64,000 bases of DNA from NCBI RefSeq assembly GCF_018449655.1, contig NZ_JAAVUX010000002.1:1-64000 (forward strand). Reading direction: 5' to 3'. The notes under the pieces are model-generated. The model did not search any database and had not been told where the DNA came from. It worked only from the letters and a program-made list of their open reading frames with translations. Shown here one piece after another: positions 63,746 through 64,000 of the stretch; the first letter of the stretch is position 1, and every line of letters begins with the position of its first letter. The stretch is from Pseudomonas sp. dw_358. GTDB lineage: Bacteria > Pseudomonadota > Gammaproteobacteria > Pseudomonadales > Pseudomonadaceae. A program made the position numbers and the translations under genes.

Positions 63746-63973
63746 ATGACCGTCGAAACCCCAGAAGCGCTCAAAGCCCGAAAAATGCTCCAGCTGGATG
63801 CCGTCCTCGAAGCCATGGCCACTGAAACCCGCGATGTGTCCAAAGCCTTCTTTCACGGCTGGGTATTGTCGGCCGCCATGGAACTCTGGGACCGCGGTGT
63901 CCTGACCCAGGAAGAGCGCCTGGCTGTTGAAACCCGTGCCACCACTATTGCCACTCCCGCGAACGCCGAATAA
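63746..63973 (+). CDS. small hypothetical protein (75 aa)
   Basis: A 75-aa acidic, helical protein (MTVETPEALKARKMLQLDAVLEAMA...) with AAGG upstream of ATG 63746; the longer frame from 63668 adds an implausible proline-rich start. It follows the SorC gene by 84 bases. No motif recognised; protein-like composition supports a real gene. Confidence 0.6.
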   Translation: MTVETPEALKARKMLQLDAVLEAMATETRDVSKAFFHGWVLSAAMELWDRGVLTQEERLAVETRATTIATPANAE

Positions 63974-64000
63974 CCCCGATCACTGTTGCACTGACGACAC

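Noticed and set aside
1..64000. CRISPR arrays, tRNA/rRNA genes, insertion sequences, prophage genes
   Set aside because: Looked for direct-repeat arrays, tRNA-like cloverleafs, transposase or integrase motifs; none seen.

Overview
The window looks like a chromosomal segment of a fluorescens-type Pseudomonas. It is GC-rich with Pseudomonas-style codon use, catBCA/catR is arranged as in pseudomonads, REP-type repeats sit between genes, and urease, methylated-amine and gluconate dehydrogenase clusters are packed as tight operons with many ATGA overlaps. No rRNA, tRNA, CRISPR array, transposase or phage gene was seen. Genus is inferred from gene content and sequence style only.

Region 1 (1-14.1 kb) is nitrogen scavenging. 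An amidase with an AmiC-like amide sensor and an AmiR-like ANTAR antiterminator (minus strand) diverges from a urea ABC transporter (urtABCDE) that runs into a complete urease operon (ureE, ureF, fused ureAB, ureC, ureG, ureD). The divergent region carries a textbook sigma-54 promoter, two NtrC-like sites and an intrinsic terminator in the urtA leader, so transcription looks controlled twice: by nitrogen status and by antitermination. ureF carries an in-frame insertion of about 110 bp.

Region 2 (14.1-21.9 kb) is a patchwork: a NUDIX hydrolase, a homoserine-dehydrogenase-like SAF oxidoreductase, an AT-rich stretch with an acyltransferase, a subtilisin-like protease without a signal peptide, and a membrane-anchored glutamate-synthase-like flavoprotein. 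Region 3 (21.9-25.3 kb) is the catechol ortho-cleavage set catBCA with divergent catR and a clear LysR box.

Region 4 (25.3-38.4 kb) is the most distinctive part: a methylated-amine catabolic cluster. A cytosolic histidine kinase with a cysteine cluster, its NarL-type regulator and a PAS-only protein diverge from genes for dimethylamine oxidative demethylation (DmmA-like subunit, flavin/2Fe-2S reductase, DUF3445 haem subunit, GcvT-like folate protein), formyl-THF deformylase (PurU), trimethylamine monooxygenase (Tmm), TMAO demethylase (Tdm, DUF1989+GcvT) and an APC permease. Together they would take TMA to TMAO to DMA to monomethylamine, passing formaldehyde to THF. Monomethylamine-oxidising genes are not in the window.

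Region 5 (38.4-53.9 kb) holds a sugar-acid cluster (LysR, AraD1-type FAH protein, MFS, UxaA-family dehydratase), a DHA2 exporter, an iron-linked DUF3649/PepSY/DUF3325 operon, a three-subunit gluconate-2-dehydrogenase, an LLM flavin monooxygenase and a RES/Xre toxin-antitoxin pair next to a 35-bp palindrome. Region 6 (53.9-64 kb) is a sugar or polyol locus: FGGY kinase and split transketolase on the minus strand, and an Rbs-type ABC transporter, two SDR dehydrogenases and a SorC regulator on the plus strand. The parts list fits a route from a polyol or branched pentose through a ketose phosphate to transketolase; the substrate is unknown.
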